34,178 nt of DNA from Pseudonocardiaceae bacterium YIM PH 21723 (GTDB taxonomy: Bacteria; Actinomycetota; Actinomycetes; Mycobacteriales; Pseudonocardiaceae): the NCBI GenBank assembly GCA_003600225.1, contig QZFT01000074.1:1-34178 (forward strand), given 5' to 3'. Positions 1-8,492 of this stretch are shown in pieces. Every line of letters starts with the position of its first letter. Position 1 is the first letter of the stretch. Below the pieces are notes generated by a model. The model made no database searches and was not told where the DNA came from. It saw only the letters and a list, made by a program, of their open reading frames with translations. A program made the translations under genes and the position numbers.

Positions 1-125
1 CGGTGATCCCGCTGTCCCAGTGGGGCGCGCACGAGGCCATGTGGTGGGGAAGTTCGCGGCGAGGAACGAGCCCCGAACATCGTCAACTCCGGAACTTCTT
101 TCCCCTCCCTGCCAGAAAGCACCCC

Positions 126-1070
126 ATGAAGAAGCACGTCCTGATCGCGCTGGCCCTGATCGCACTCGGCTACCAGCTCCCGGACATCGTGAGCACCGAG
201 ACCGTCGCGGCGGCCGCGGCCAACCGGGTCGTCTGCGACGCGAACAAGAAGGTGGCCACCGATCTGGTCGCCACCCGCTGCGGCAGCGGTATCCCGGCGA
301 CCCGCAAGGAAGGCGGCGCGGCGTCCGGTGTGTCCGATGTGGACAAGGTCTACGACGCGTTCGGGGCCACCTCCGCGCTGTACGCCCGGCTGGGCTACGA
401 CCTGACGAGCGAGATCGGCGTCGACCGTGGCGACGGCAAGGCGCTGCGGGGCACGGTCCGGCTGTGCCTGTCCCGGTGCCCGTGGGGCAATGCCTTCTGG
501 TCGCCGAGCGACAATCAGATGTACTTCGGCGAGGGTCTGACCACGCTGGATGTGACCGCCCACGAGCTCACGCACGGGGTCACCGGCAAGATCTCCAAGC
601 TGGGAACGGACTTCGAGGCGGCGGCGATCAACGAGTCGCTGTCGGACATCTTCGGCGAGTTCACCGACCTGGCCACCAACCCGGACAAGCCCGCCGCCAA
701 GCGGTGGAAGATGGGCGAGGACCTGGCAGGCGGCGCGTTCCGGGACATGTCGAACCCGGAGAGCCTGAAGCACCCGGGTACCTACAAGGGCCCGAACTGG
801 TCGGCGACGGACTCCCATGCCGATGCCGGAGTGGGCAACAAGCTGGCCTTCCTGACCACCGAGGGCGGCTCGTACAACGGGCAGACGGTGACCGGGCTGG
901 GCTTCGACAAGGCGCTGCGGCTGTGGTGGAAGGTGCAGAACACGCTGACCGCCAAGGCGAACTACGCCGAGCTGGGCCGCGCGATCAACTCGAGCTGCAC
1001 CGCTTTGGCGTTCACCTCAACCGAGTGCGCCGACGTCGCGAAGGCCGTCAAAGCGGTCAAGATCTCCTGA
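126..1070 (+). CDS. secreted M4 (thermolysin-like) metallopeptidase, short form
   Basis: Zinc endopeptidase of family M4, 314 residues. HELTH lies at residues 146-150 (Zn ligands H146 and H150, catalytic E147). The third ligand is E170 in NESLSDIFGE, exactly 20 residues after H150 as in thermolysin. H231 in DSHADAG matches the transition-state His. The ATG at 126 begins a clear signal peptide (MKK, then a hydrophobic stretch to about residue 32), so the upstream in-frame codons are not needed. The FTP/PepSY propeptide of about 200 residues found in most secreted M4 enzymes is absent: only about 30 residues separate the signal peptide from the catalytic N-lobe. Six cysteines (C37, C52, two in CLSRC, two near the C-terminus) suggest disulfides in a secreted enzyme. 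Convergent with the next gene. Confidence 0.9.
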   Translation: MKKHVLIALALIALGYQLPDIVSTETVAAAAANRVVCDANKKVATDLVATRCGSGIPATRKEGGAASGVSDVDKVYDAFGATSALYARLGYDLTSEIGVDRGDGKALRGTVRLCLSRCPWGNAFWSPSDNQMYFGEGLTTLDVTAHELTHGVTGKISKLGTDFEAAAINESLSDIFGEFTDLATNPDKPAAKRWKMGEDLAGGAFRDMSNPESLKHPGTYKGPNWSATDSHADAGVGNKLAFLTTEGGSYNGQTVTGLGFDKALRLWWKVQNTLTAKANYAELGRAINSSCTALAFTSTECADVAKAVKAVKIS

Positions 1071-1088
1071 TCAGGAGCAGATTCCATG

Positions 1089-1132
1089 GAAAGTGCTCCC
1101 GCTTGGCTCACCCCTGGCGGGCGAGCACTTTC
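1089..1132. terminator. bidirectional hairpin between convergent genes
   Basis: GAAAGTGCTC (1089-1098) is the exact complement of GAGCACTTTC (1123-1132). Four more pairs (CCGC with GCGG) extend the stem across a 2-nt bulge. It begins 18 bases after the peptidase stop and contains the stop codon of the opposing hydrolase (1108-1110), so it can serve both genes. Confidence 0.7.
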
Positions 1133-1950
1133 TGCAGAATCTGTTCCCGGTGAACGAGGCCGATGCTGTGGCCCTCACCCTCCAGGATGTGCGCGGTGCA
1201 CCGAGGCAACGCGTCGATGACGGTGCGCGCGGCGGACAGCGGCGCGCTGTCATCGGCAGTGCCGTGCCACACCCGTACCGGAACATCCACTGTGGACAGC
1301 TCGAATCCCCAAGGCTGGACCAGTAAGCCGAAGCCCTGGGCCGCCCACCGGCCCTCCTCCCGGAGCGCCTCACGGGTGGCGGGCACCAGCACCGAGGTGT
1401 CCAGGCCGGCCGTGACCTCCGGCGGCAGGCTCGCCAGGAATCCCTGCTCGAACTGGGCGGGATCCACCGACAGCCAGTGATCGAGCCCGGCGAACTGCCG
1501 CTGCAACGCCTCCGGATCGGTCCTGGCCAGGGTGACCAGCTGACCGATCATCGGGTTCATCTCCGACGGATCGGCATCCGGGCCGAACGAGGCGGCCAGC
1601 ACGACCTGCCGCACCCGATCCGGCACCGCGGCCGCGATGGCCAGGGCGTACGGGCCGCCACCGGACTCACCGAACACGGACAGCGAGTCAAGGCCGAGCT
1701 GATCGACGAGCTCGACGGCGTCCGCGCCGAACCGGGGCAGCGAGGCGTACGGATCCGGATCGGACCCACCGCTACCCGGTTTGTCCACGGCAAGCAGCCG
1801 GACACCGGCCGCCCGCGCGGTGTCGCCGTACAGCGATCCGAGCAGGCCGGACGACGGCCAGCCGGGCGTGTACAGGCACGGATGGCCGTCCGGGTCGCCG
1901 TAGTCGCGGTAGGCGAGGCGGCGGTTGTCGGTCAGCAGGATCTCCCCCAT
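1108..1950 (-). CDS. alpha/beta hydrolase fold protein
   Basis: 280 residues, the normal length for a single-domain alpha/beta hydrolase. The nucleophile elbow is GESGGG with Ser96. The acid is probably D233 in HGTADD and the histidine H261 in GEGHSIG, giving a complete catalytic triad in the canonical order. No signal peptide is seen, so it is cytoplasmic. Substrate cannot be told from sequence; esterase or lipase-like and C-C hydrolase roles are both possible. It starts 32 bases downstream of the flavin oxidase gene on the same strand, so the two may be co-transcribed, although the ATG lacks a strong ribosome binding site. Confidence 0.85.
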   Translation of the reverse strand: MGEILLTDNRRLAYRDYGDPDGHPCLYTPGWPSSGLLGSLYGDTARAAGVRLLAVDKPGSGGSDPDPYASLPRFGADAVELVDQLGLDSLSVFGESGGGPYALAIAAAVPDRVRQVVLAASFGPDADPSEMNPMIGQLVTLARTDPEALQRQFAGLDHWLSVDPAQFEQGFLASLPPEVTAGLDTSVLVPATREALREEGRWAAQGFGLLVQPWGFELSTVDVPVRVWHGTADDSAPLSAARTVIDALPRCTAHILEGEGHSIGLVHREQILQKVLARQG

Positions 1951-1981
1951 GCCGACAAGTGTGCACCCGCCCGCAACGGAT

Positions 1982-3142
1982 TTACAGCTTGCGGATGGCG
2001 TCCGGGCTGCGCAGGTCGGCGATGGATCCGTAGCCGTTGACCGCCATCAACAGGTCGGCCTCGGCCTGGAACGAGCGGATCAGGTGCACCACGCCGTCCT
2101 CGCCGCCGACGGTCAGCCCGTAGACGTACGGGCGGCCGATGCCGACCGCGGTGGCGCCGAGCGCGAGGGCCTTGACCACGTCGGTGCCGGAGCGCACGCC
2201 GGAGTCGAACAACACCGGCACGTCGCCTGCCGCGTCGACGACCTCGGGCAGCGTGTACAGCGCCGGGATGCCGCCGTTGGCCTGCCTGCCGCCGTGGTTG
2301 GAGCAGTAGATGCCGTTCACGCCGTAGTCGATGGCCTTGCGGGTGTCCTCGGCGTTGCTGATTCCCTTGACCAGCAACGGAAGGTCGGTGATCGACCGCA
2401 GCCAGGCCAGGTCCTCCCAGGTCATGGCGAAGCCGAACATCTGGGCCCAGGTGCCGGCCGCCAGCATCGGGTTCTCCTCCGGCGACTCGTCGAGCCGGGA
2501 GCGGAACACCGGGTCACTGGTGTAGTTCGCGAGGCACTTGCCGCGCAGCTGCGGGAAGTGCGCGATGGACAGGTCGCGTGGGCGCCAGCCGAGGATCCAG
2601 GTGTCCAGGGTCAGCACGATGGCCTTGAAACCGGCCGTCTCGGCGCGCCGCACGAGGCTCTCGGCGACCTCGCGATCGTTCGGGAAGTACAGCTGGAAGA
2701 GGCCGGGGGTATCGCCCAGCTCGGCGGCGACGTCCTCCATCGGATCGCAGGTCAGGCTGGAGGCGATCATCGGCACACCGGTGCGCGCGGCGGCGCGGGC
2801 GACCTTGATGTCGCCGTGCTCCTCGGGTTCACAGATGCCGACGACGCCGACCGGGGCCAGCAGCAGCGGCGAGTCCAGCTCCATGCCGAACAGGTTCACC
2901 GACAGATCGCGCTCGGCGACGCCCCGCAGCATGCGCGGCACCAGGCCCCACTGCTGGAACGCGGTGGCATTGGTGCGCTGGGTGAGCTCGTCTCCGGCTC
3001 CACCGGCCACGTAGGACCAGGTGTTCGGGGGCATCAGCTCTTCGGCACGCCGTTCCAGTTCGGCGAAGGTGAACGGCTGGTCGGGAACCTTGCCGGTGAG
3101 CCCGCCGAAGTAGACCTCGTTCTGATAGTCGCCGAATGCCAC
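1982..3142 (-). CDS. FMN-dependent alpha-hydroxy-acid oxidase, lactate 2-monooxygenase-like
   Basis: 386-residue TIM-barrel flavoenzyme of the lactate oxidase/glycolate oxidase/lactate monooxygenase family, close in length to mycobacterial lactate 2-monooxygenase (about 394). The catalytic motif SNHGGRQ carries His283. The FMN-phosphate region DSGVRSGTDVVKALALGA is intact, and the N-terminal SYVAGGAGDE holds the usual active-site Tyr. Expected chemistry is oxidation of a 2-hydroxy acid such as L-lactate with O2; monooxygenase versus oxidase is not provable here. The GTG start at 3142 is preceded by AGGGGTGG. Cytosolic. Lies between a small conserved-looking gene upstream and the hydrolase downstream, all on the minus strand. 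Confidence 0.85.
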   Translation of the reverse strand: MAFGDYQNEVYFGGLTGKVPDQPFTFAELERRAEELMPPNTWSYVAGGAGDELTQRTNATAFQQWGLVPRMLRGVAERDLSVNLFGMELDSPLLLAPVGVVGICEPEEHGDIKVARAAARTGVPMIASSLTCDPMEDVAAELGDTPGLFQLYFPNDREVAESLVRRAETAGFKAIVLTLDTWILGWRPRDLSIAHFPQLRGKCLANYTSDPVFRSRLDESPEENPMLAAGTWAQMFGFAMTWEDLAWLRSITDLPLLVKGISNAEDTRKAIDYGVNGIYCSNHGGRQANGGIPALYTLPEVVDAAGDVPVLFDSGVRSGTDVVKALALGATAVGIGRPYVYGLTVGGEDGVVHLIRSFQAEADLLMAVNGYGSIADLRSPDAIRKL

Positions 3143-3189
3143 GAGTCCACCCCTACTGTGCGGTAACCGTTGGGGTGGACTCTAATGGA

Positions 3190-3399
3190 TTACTCGGCGA
3201 TTTTCGTCCGCTCGCACCAGACGTATACGGGGAGCGAACCGTTCTCGGTGTCCGCGTACCGCGGTGTCGGCATGAAGTGCTCGTAGCCGCCGCGGAACGG
3301 GATCTTCAGGTCGTGGGCACCAGGCTGTTGCAGCGGAATGACCCGCTCGGTGAGGTCGTCGGGGCCGCCTTCGAGTACCGCCAGCGTGGGAATCTCCAT
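3190..3399 (-). CDS. small protein of unknown function, possibly DUF5988
   Basis: 69 residues from the ATG at 3399; a GTG at 3417 would add six. Neither start has a strong ribosome binding site. Recognisable patches are LEGGPDDL near the start, then KIPFRGGYEHF, PTPRYADTENG and LPVYVWCERT. This pattern recalls short actinobacterial proteins labelled DUF5988, from memory and not verified. No signal peptide or membrane segment. It lies 48 bases upstream of the flavin oxidase start and 39 bases after the stop of the membrane protein, so the three may form one transcript. Function unknown. Confidence 0.6.
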   Translation of the reverse strand: MEIPTLAVLEGGPDDLTERVIPLQQPGAHDLKIPFRGGYEHFMPTPRYADTENGSLPVYVWCERTKIAE

Positions 3400-3438
3400 G
3401 GACTCACCGTGACCCACGCCACAGGTTTCGGCAACTCC

Positions 3439-3756
3439 CTATCGGGGTGACTCGGACACCACCAGGTCAGCGGGCCGGTGGCTGCCCTCGCCGATGCCGA
3501 ACATGACGGCCAGGCCCAGCACGGCCGCGCTCAGCAGCACGATGCCGGTCACCGTCAGCGCGACCCAGGTGCGGCCGCGCACCGGTTCCGGCTCACCCAC
3601 CGGCGCGAAGCGGACCAGGGTGCTCGGGCCGATCGGCTGAACCTGGGACAGCGGCTCGTAGCGGCGGCGCATCCGGACCGTCCGCGGCTCGGCGAGACGT
3701 CCGGCGGGCCGGCTGGATGCCGGGCGACGACGGGCGGGGAGCTGCGTACGGATCAT
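3439..3756 (-). CDS. small single-pass membrane protein
   Basis: 105 residues. An Arg/Pro-rich N-terminal half of about 65 residues is followed by one strong transmembrane segment (about residues 66-90, TWVALTVTGIVLL onwards) and a short C-terminal tail. An AGGAGG ribosome binding site sits 6 bases before the ATG, which fixes the start and argues that it is real. The charge distribution suggests the basic N-terminus is cytoplasmic. No family recognised. It opens the minus-strand run 3756-1108. Confidence 0.65.
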   Translation of the reverse strand: MIRTQLPARRRPASSRPAGRLAEPRTVRMRRRYEPLSQVQPIGPSTLVRFAPVGEPEPVRGRTWVALTVTGIVLLSAAVLGLAVMFGIGEGSHRPADLVVSESPR

Positions 3757-3870
3757 GCGGGGCCTCCTGTGGTGCGCGCTTACTGCTTATGGAGGCGCAT
3801 GGGAGGCCGAAAGGTTGATCTCCGTTATCAACCCGAAACTGGATTCGGGTCGGATGGTGTTTTTCGGGGC

Positions 3871-4312
3871 TGGGTCTGGCCTTTTGCCGAAGGCGGCTTT
3901 GGAGGGGGAGACGGGTGGCGGGTGGGGTCTTTCCTGCCGGCGTGCTGGGTGGGGGCACGCCTGACTGGGCGGTCAGGGCCGCTGCGCGGGGCCGCGGGGC
4001 AGGTCTCCGGTGATCCCCGGGCCTCCGCCACCAAGTCCACTGTGGACTGAGCCAATGTTCCATCTTCAAGATGGATTTGGGGCCCCGGATCCATCTTGAA
4101 GATGGAACATTGCCGACCACTTCACCCACAGGAGCACCATTAGACCCAGTGGCCACTCCAGCCACGCGCCGATCCGCACCAGACGTGATCAGGGCCCGAC
4201 CAAGCCCGAACGCCAAGACCGGCGTGCGCCCACCAGACAGCCAGGCAGGAAAGACGCGGCCCGCCGCCCGCCTCCTCCTCCAAAGCGCTCTTTCCCCAGC
4301 AGCCGGACCCGG
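3871..4312. repeat. large diverged inverted repeat in a non-coding stretch
   Basis: The stretch 3757-4608 has no credible gene; open frames on both strands there are low-complexity and lack ribosome binding sites. Segment 3871-3976 resembles the reverse complement of 4206-4312. Shared blocks in the same order include GCTTTGGAGG, GGCGGG, GTCTTTCCTGCC, and GCACGCC near the inner end. The arms are roughly symmetric about position 4083. GC-rich intergenic repeats of this type could be dispersed non-autonomous elements, but that is an inference. Confidence 0.55.
4053..4112. repeat. perfect inverted repeat at the centre of the larger repeat
   Basis: Bases 4054-4076 are the exact reverse complement of 4089-4111 (23 of 23); one further pair (4053 with 4112) extends the stem. 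The 12-base spacer contains the palindrome GGGGCCCC. Each arm is itself almost a palindrome (CCATCTT, one base, AAGATGG). It could be a cruciform or terminator, or a pair of operator-like sites. Confidence 0.8.
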
Positions 4313-4442
4313 CCACAACCACCACGGGGGCAAAGTAAAACGTCGCGCTCGACCGACCTGGGGGTTATCGGGAGCGCGACGCCTGATAAGGATCCAACAC
4401 GAACCCATACGAAGTCCATAGTTTGTGAAAAATGTTCAGCAG

Positions 4443-4484
4443 GCCGGAAGGTGATCGCTTGCGTGCGGGATCACACTTCCCGGC
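4443..4484. other. bulged hairpin upstream of the iron-transport operon
   Basis: GCCGGAAGGTGATC (4443-4456) pairs with the 16-base segment ending in CCCGGC (4469-4484), with two one-base bulges and a loop of about 12. It lies about 125 bases before the first permease start. It could be a terminator isolating the operon or a leader structure; there is no downstream T-run. Confidence 0.4.
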
Positions 4485-4565
4485 GATAGGCCGTCTACCT
4501 GCGACTTCGACACCAAACCCGAATAAGTAGATCACCGGCCGATCATTCGGGGGTCACAGTCGAGA

Positions 4566-4584
4566 TAAGCCAAGGCTATCCAAA
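4566..4584 (+). promoter_or_regulatory. candidate IdeR/DmdR1 iron box
   Basis: TAAGCCAAGGCTATCCAAA agrees with the DtxR/IdeR/DmdR1 consensus TTAGGTTAGGCTAACCTAA at about 13 of 19 positions by eye, with the AGGCTA core intact. It lies 24 bases before the ATG of the first FecCD permease, where a bound repressor would block transcription in iron-replete cells. That start has no Shine-Dalgarno, so the mRNA may be leaderless or nearly so. Confidence 0.5.
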
Positions 4585-4608
4585 CTTTGGCGTGCCTAAG
4601 CTCAGCCC

Positions 4609-5643
4609 ATGTCAGTCGTAACCGCCGATCGGGTCGGCGCGGCACCACCGGGCTCCCGCAAGGCCATCGGCCTCGTGGCCGGCGTGGTGCTGTTGCTGGC
4701 GGCGATCGTCCTGTCGATCGCCGTGGGCAGCAGGTGGATCCCGCCCGCCCAGATCTGGAACCTGCTCCTGCACCCGGACGACGGCGAACTGTCCGCCATC
4801 GTGAACGGGCTGCGCGTGCCGCGCACCATTCTCGGCCTGGCCGCCGGTGCCGCGCTGGCCGTCTCCGGTGCCGTGATGCAGGGGCTGACCCGCAATCCGC
4901 TCGGCGACCCCAGCCTGCTCGGCACCAGCGCGGGCGCCGGATTCGGCGTGATCGTCTCGCTGAACGTGATCGGCCTGACCTCGTTCTACAGCTACATCTG
5001 GTTCGGCTTCGCCGGCGCGCTCATCGCCACCGTGCTCGTGTACTACATGGCCAGCATCGGCCGGGGAGGGCCGACGCCGGTGAAACTCGCGCTGTCCGGC
5101 GCCGCGATCCAGGTCCTCTTCATCTCGATGGGCAGCACCCTGCTGCTGCTGAACCGCGTCAGCCTGGAGCGCTACCGGTTCTGGCTGGTGGGCGCGCTGA
5201 CCGGGGTGAACATGTCGGTGGTCCTCCAGGTGCTGCCGGTGCTGCTGATCGGCCTCGTCCTGGCCCTGCTCACCGCCCCCGGCCTCAACGCGCTGGCGCT
5301 CGGCGATGACGTCGCCACGTCACTGGGCCGCAATGTCGGGCTGATCCGCATCCAGGGCGCGCTGGCCGTCACCCTGCTGACCGGCGCCGCGACCGCGGTG
5401 TGCGGGCCGATCGTGTTCGTCGGCTTGGTGATCCCGCACGCGGTACGCCAGCTCACCGGCGTGGACAACCGCTGGGTGATCGCCTACTCGACCCTCTACG
5501 GCTCGGTGCTGTTGCTGCTGGCCGACATCCTCGGCCGGATCGTGGCCCGGCCGGTGGAAGTCCAGGTCGGCATCGTGGTCGCGTTCGTCGGTGTCCCGTT
5601 CTTCATCGCCCTGATTCGCCGTCGCCGGCTCGCGGAGCTCTGA
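4609..5643 (+). CDS. FecCD-family siderophore ABC transporter permease 1
   Basis: 344-residue inner-membrane permease, standard length for BtuC/FecC-type subunits with about ten membrane helices. The family block with VPRTILG, VSGAVMQGLTRNPLGDP and LLGTSAGA is present around residues 65-105, and a C-terminal GPIVFVGLVIPHAVR block is seen. The ATG at 4609 lacks a ribosome binding site but follows the candidate iron box directly. First gene of a five-gene operon: permease, permease, ATPase, two binding lipoproteins. Expected role is translocation of a ferri-siderophore delivered by the lipoproteins. Confidence 0.93.
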   Translation: MSVVTADRVGAAPPGSRKAIGLVAGVVLLLAAIVLSIAVGSRWIPPAQIWNLLLHPDDGELSAIVNGLRVPRTILGLAAGAALAVSGAVMQGLTRNPLGDPSLLGTSAGAGFGVIVSLNVIGLTSFYSYIWFGFAGALIATVLVYYMASIGRGGPTPVKLALSGAAIQVLFISMGSTLLLLNRVSLERYRFWLVGALTGVNMSVVLQVLPVLLIGLVLALLTAPGLNALALGDDVATSLGRNVGLIRIQGALAVTLLTGAATAVCGPIVFVGLVIPHAVRQLTGVDNRWVIAYSTLYGSVLLLLADILGRIVARPVEVQVGIVVAFVGVPFFIALIRRRRLAEL

Positions 5644-5648
5644 TCACC

Positions 5649-6704
5649 ATGGTCGCCATCACCTCGTTCGCCGGCCGCAAGGCCGTCCGGTTCCCCGGAA
5701 AACAGCTCTCCGCGGTCCTGCACCCCCGGCTCATCCTCGTGTGCTCGATCCTGATCGTCACCACCCTGACCATGTTCGTGCTGGAACTGACCTACGGCGA
5801 TGTGGCCCTGCCGGTCGGCGATGTGCTGGCCGCGCTCACCGGCTCCGCCGACGCGGGCACCACGCTGATCGTCACCGACCTGCGGCTGCCCAGGGCGCTG
5901 GTCGGCGTGCTCGTCGGCCTGGCGTTCGGCATGTCCGGCGCGATCATGCAGTCGCTCACCCGCAACCCCCTCGCCAGCCCGGACATCATCGGCATCACCG
6001 AGGGCACGTCCCTGTTCGCCGTGGCGGCCATCGTCCTCGGCTTCGGCAAGAGCCTCGGCATCCCGCTGATGGCGCTGCTCGGCGGACTCACCTCGGCCAC
6101 CCTGATCTACACCCTGGCCTGGAAGCGCGGCGCGAGCGGCTACCGGATCGTGCTGACCGGTATCGGGCTGTCCGCGGTGTTCGCCGCGGGCGTCCAGTAC
6201 ATGCTGGTCACCGCCGACTTCTGGGACGCCGTCAACGCCACCGTCTGGATCAACGGCAGCCTGTACGCCCGGGGCTGGTCGCACCTGACCCCGCTGCTGA
6301 TCGGCCTGGCCATCCTGCTGCCGCTGGCCGTGCTCATCCTGCGCAGGCTGCCGGTCCTGCAACTGGGCGACGAGGTGGCCATCGGGCTCGGCGTGCCGGT
6401 GCAGTTCTACCGATTCGCGCTGATCGGCCTGTCCGTCGGCCTGGTCTCCGTGGGCACGGCGGCCGCCGGTCCGATCCTGTTCGTCGGGCTGATCGCCCCG
6501 CAGATCGCCAAGCGGATGGCGGGCACGGTCGGCGAACCGCCGCTGACCTCCGGTCTGCTGGGCGCCACGTTGGTCCCGGTGTCCGACATGATCGCCCGCT
6601 TCGCCTTCCCCTCCGAACTGCCGGTCGGCGTGGTGACCGGCCTGCTCGGCGCCCCCTTCCTTCTCTGGCTGCTGGCCAAGGCAAACCGCAGGAGCAACGC
6701 GTGA
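5649..6704 (+). CDS. FecCD-family siderophore ABC transporter permease 2
   Basis: 351 residues from the ATG at 5649; the longer upstream open frame is the shadow of permease 1. The family motif is LRLPRALVG followed by MSGAIMQSLTRNPLASP. About ten hydrophobic helices follow, with GPILFVGLIAPQIAKR near the C-terminus. It starts 5 bases after the stop of permease 1 and ends inside the start of the ATPase (GTGA overlap 6701-6704), so translation is coupled. It probably forms a heterodimer with permease 1, as FecC with FecD. Confidence 0.93.
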   Translation: MVAITSFAGRKAVRFPGKQLSAVLHPRLILVCSILIVTTLTMFVLELTYGDVALPVGDVLAALTGSADAGTTLIVTDLRLPRALVGVLVGLAFGMSGAIMQSLTRNPLASPDIIGITEGTSLFAVAAIVLGFGKSLGIPLMALLGGLTSATLIYTLAWKRGASGYRIVLTGIGLSAVFAAGVQYMLVTADFWDAVNATVWINGSLYARGWSHLTPLLIGLAILLPLAVLILRRLPVLQLGDEVAIGLGVPVQFYRFALIGLSVGLVSVGTAAAGPILFVGLIAPQIAKRMAGTVGEPPLTSGLLGATLVPVSDMIARFAFPSELPVGVVTGLLGAPFLLWLLAKANRRSNA

Positions 6705-7510
6705 CCCTTCAGACGAAGAACCTGTCACTGTCCTATGAGGAGCGTCAGGTCATCCGCGATCTGGATCTGTCCATTCCGGACGGAAAGGTCTCGGTGATCG
6801 TCGGCGCCAACGGCTGCGGCAAGTCCACCCTGCTGCGTGGCCTCTCCCGGCTGCTGAAGCCGCAGGGCGGCACCGTCGTGCTGGACGGCACGGCGATCCA
6901 CGAGTGGAAGACCAAGGACGTGGCCAAGCGGCTGGGCATCCTGCCGCAGTCCCCCGTCGCCCCCGATGGTCTGACGGTGATGGATCTGGTCAACCGGGGC
7001 CGCAGCCCGCACCAGAGCTGGTGGCGGCAGTGGTCCACAGAGGACGAGAACGCGGTCGCCGAGGCCCTCGCGGCCACCCGGATGACCGAGTTCGCCGAGC
7101 GCGCGGTGGACGAGCTGTCCGGCGGGCAGCGGCAGCGGGCGTGGATCTCCATGGCCATCGCCCAGCAGACCTCGCTGCTGTTGCTGGACGAGCCGACCAC
7201 CCACCTGGACCTGGCACACCAGATCGACGTGCTGGACCTGGTGCTGGACCTGAACCGCGGCCAGGGCCGCACGGTGGTCATGGTGCTGCACGACCTGAAC
7301 CAGGCCTGCCGGTACGCGGACAACGTGATCGCGCTGAAGGACGGCAAGGCGCTCGCCCAGGGCCTGCCCGCCGACGTGATCACCGCCGAACTGGTGCGGG
7401 AGGTGTTCGACCTGCGCAGCCAGGTGATCACCGACCCGATCTCCGGGACCCCGCTGATCCTGCCGTTCGGCAAGTACCACACCGGCAAGGAGACCCATGT
7501 CAACGCGTAA
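6701..7510 (+). CDS. siderophore ABC transporter ATP-binding protein
   Basis: 269 residues from GTG 6701, which overlaps the preceding stop by four bases and has GGAG 7 bases upstream; the longer open frame upstream is a shadow. Walker A is GANGCGKST (residues 35-43), the ABC signature LSGGQRQR is near residue 138, Walker B LLLLDEPTTHLDL near 161-173, and the switch His is in VLHDLNQA. The aromatic/charged D-loop region and length are typical of FecE/FepC ATPases. Cytoplasmic motor for the two FecCD permeases. The binding-protein ATG lies 14 bases inside its 3' end. Confidence 0.94.
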   Translation: MTLQTKNLSLSYEERQVIRDLDLSIPDGKVSVIVGANGCGKSTLLRGLSRLLKPQGGTVVLDGTAIHEWKTKDVAKRLGILPQSPVAPDGLTVMDLVNRGRSPHQSWWRQWSTEDENAVAEALAATRMTEFAERAVDELSGGQRQRAWISMAIAQQTSLLLLDEPTTHLDLAHQIDVLDLVLDLNRGQGRTVVMVLHDLNQACRYADNVIALKDGKALAQGLPADVITAELVREVFDLRSQVITDPISGTPLILPFGKYHTGKETHVNA

Positions 7511-8477
7511 CCGGGCCATCGTCGGCGCGACGCTGGTCGCCGTCCTCGGATTGTTCAGCACGGCCTGCGGCGGCGCTACCACGAGCACCACCACCGGCGC
7601 CTGGTCGTTCAAGGACGATCGCGGCACCGAGATCAAACGGGACCGGCGGCCGGTGACCATCGTGGCCGAGTCCGGCATGGCCGCCGCGCTCTGGGAGTAC
7701 GGCATCAAGGTCAAGGGCGTGTTCGGCCCGCAGAAGAAGCCGGACGGCTCCCGGGATCCGCAGGTCGGCAACGTGGACCTGAGCCAGGTCACCGACCTCG
7801 GCCAGGAATACGGCCAGGTCAACCTGGAGAAGCTGGCCGTACTCAAGCCGGACATCGTGGTGACCAGCCTGCAGGGCAAGACCGTCTGGGGCATCGACGA
7901 AGGCGCCCTTGGCCGGGTCGACGGGATCGCACCGATCGTGGGCATCCAGGTGGCCGCCAAGGACACCAAGACGTTGATCGGCCGGGTCGAGGACCTGGTC
8001 ACAGCCCTCGGCGGCAAGGTCGACGGCGACCCGGTGACCAGGGCGAAGGCCGATCTGGCCAAGGCCGAGCAGGCGGTCAGGGACGCGGTCGCCGCGAAGC
8101 CGAACCTCAAGGTCGAGGTGGTCAACGCGGGCAAGGACGCCCTGTACGTGACGCGTCTCGACTACCACCACGACGTGCGTTATTTCCGGCAGCTCGGCGT
8201 GAACATCGTCGGCCCGGCCGGCGCGGACGAGTCCTGGGAGACCGTGAGCTGGGAACAGGCGAGCAGGTATCCGGCAGACCTGATCCTGTTGGACAACCGG
8301 CTGTTCAGCCTGCAGAACGACGACCTGAAGAAGACCCAGCCGACCTGGACGAAGCTGCCGGCGGTCACCGCCGGCCAGGTCGGCGTCTGGCACACCCTGG
8401 TGCCGATCTCCTACGCGGCGAACGTGATCGTGCTGAACGACCTCGCGGCGACGCTCACCAGATCCACAACCCTGTAA
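7497..8477 (+). CDS. siderophore-binding lipoprotein 1 of an ABC importer
   Basis: 326 residues. The N-terminus is a lipoprotein signal with lipobox FSTAC (Cys24), so the mature protein is lipid-anchored outside the membrane. It belongs to the FepB/FhuD-type helical-backbone binding proteins: LKPDIVVTS near residue 120, a long central helix (KADLAKAEQAV), and a C-terminal WTKLPAV. AAGGAG precedes the ATG by 3 bases; the gene overlaps the ATPase 3' end by 14 bases, showing tight coupling. A second close paralogue follows after 15 bases. The ligand is presumed to be a ferri-siderophore, perhaps salicylate-capped given the neighbouring genes, but it cannot be read from sequence. Confidence 0.9.
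   Translation: MSTRNRAIVGATLVAVLGLFSTACGGATTSTTTGAWSFKDDRGTEIKRDRRPVTIVAESGMAAALWEYGIKVKGVFGPQKKPDGSRDPQVGNVDLSQVTDLGQEYGQVNLEKLAVLKPDIVVTSLQGKTVWGIDEGALGRVDGIAPIVGIQVAAKDTKTLIGRVEDLVTALGGKVDGDPVTRAKADLAKAEQAVRDAVAAKPNLKVEVVNAGKDALYVTRLDYHHDVRYFRQLGVNIVGPAGADESWETVSWEQASRYPADLILLDNRLFSLQNDDLKKTQPTWTKLPAVTAGQVGVWHTLVPISYAANVIVLNDLAATLTRSTTL
7758..7837 (+). repeat. 80-bp block identical between the two binding-protein genes
   Basis: Bases 7758-7837 are identical to 8757-8836 (offset 999, in frame), although flanking codons diverge. The block encodes the segment from PQVGNVDL through VNLEKL. Identity extends to synonymous positions, which points to recent duplication or gene conversion. Confidence 0.85.
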
Positions 8478-8492
8478 TCGGAAGGAACATGC

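Noticed and set aside
3593-4408. Long open frames on both strands across 3593-4421
   Set aside because: Low-complexity Pro/Arg/Gly translations, no ribosome binding sites, and the frames arise from the GC-rich inverted repeat arms.
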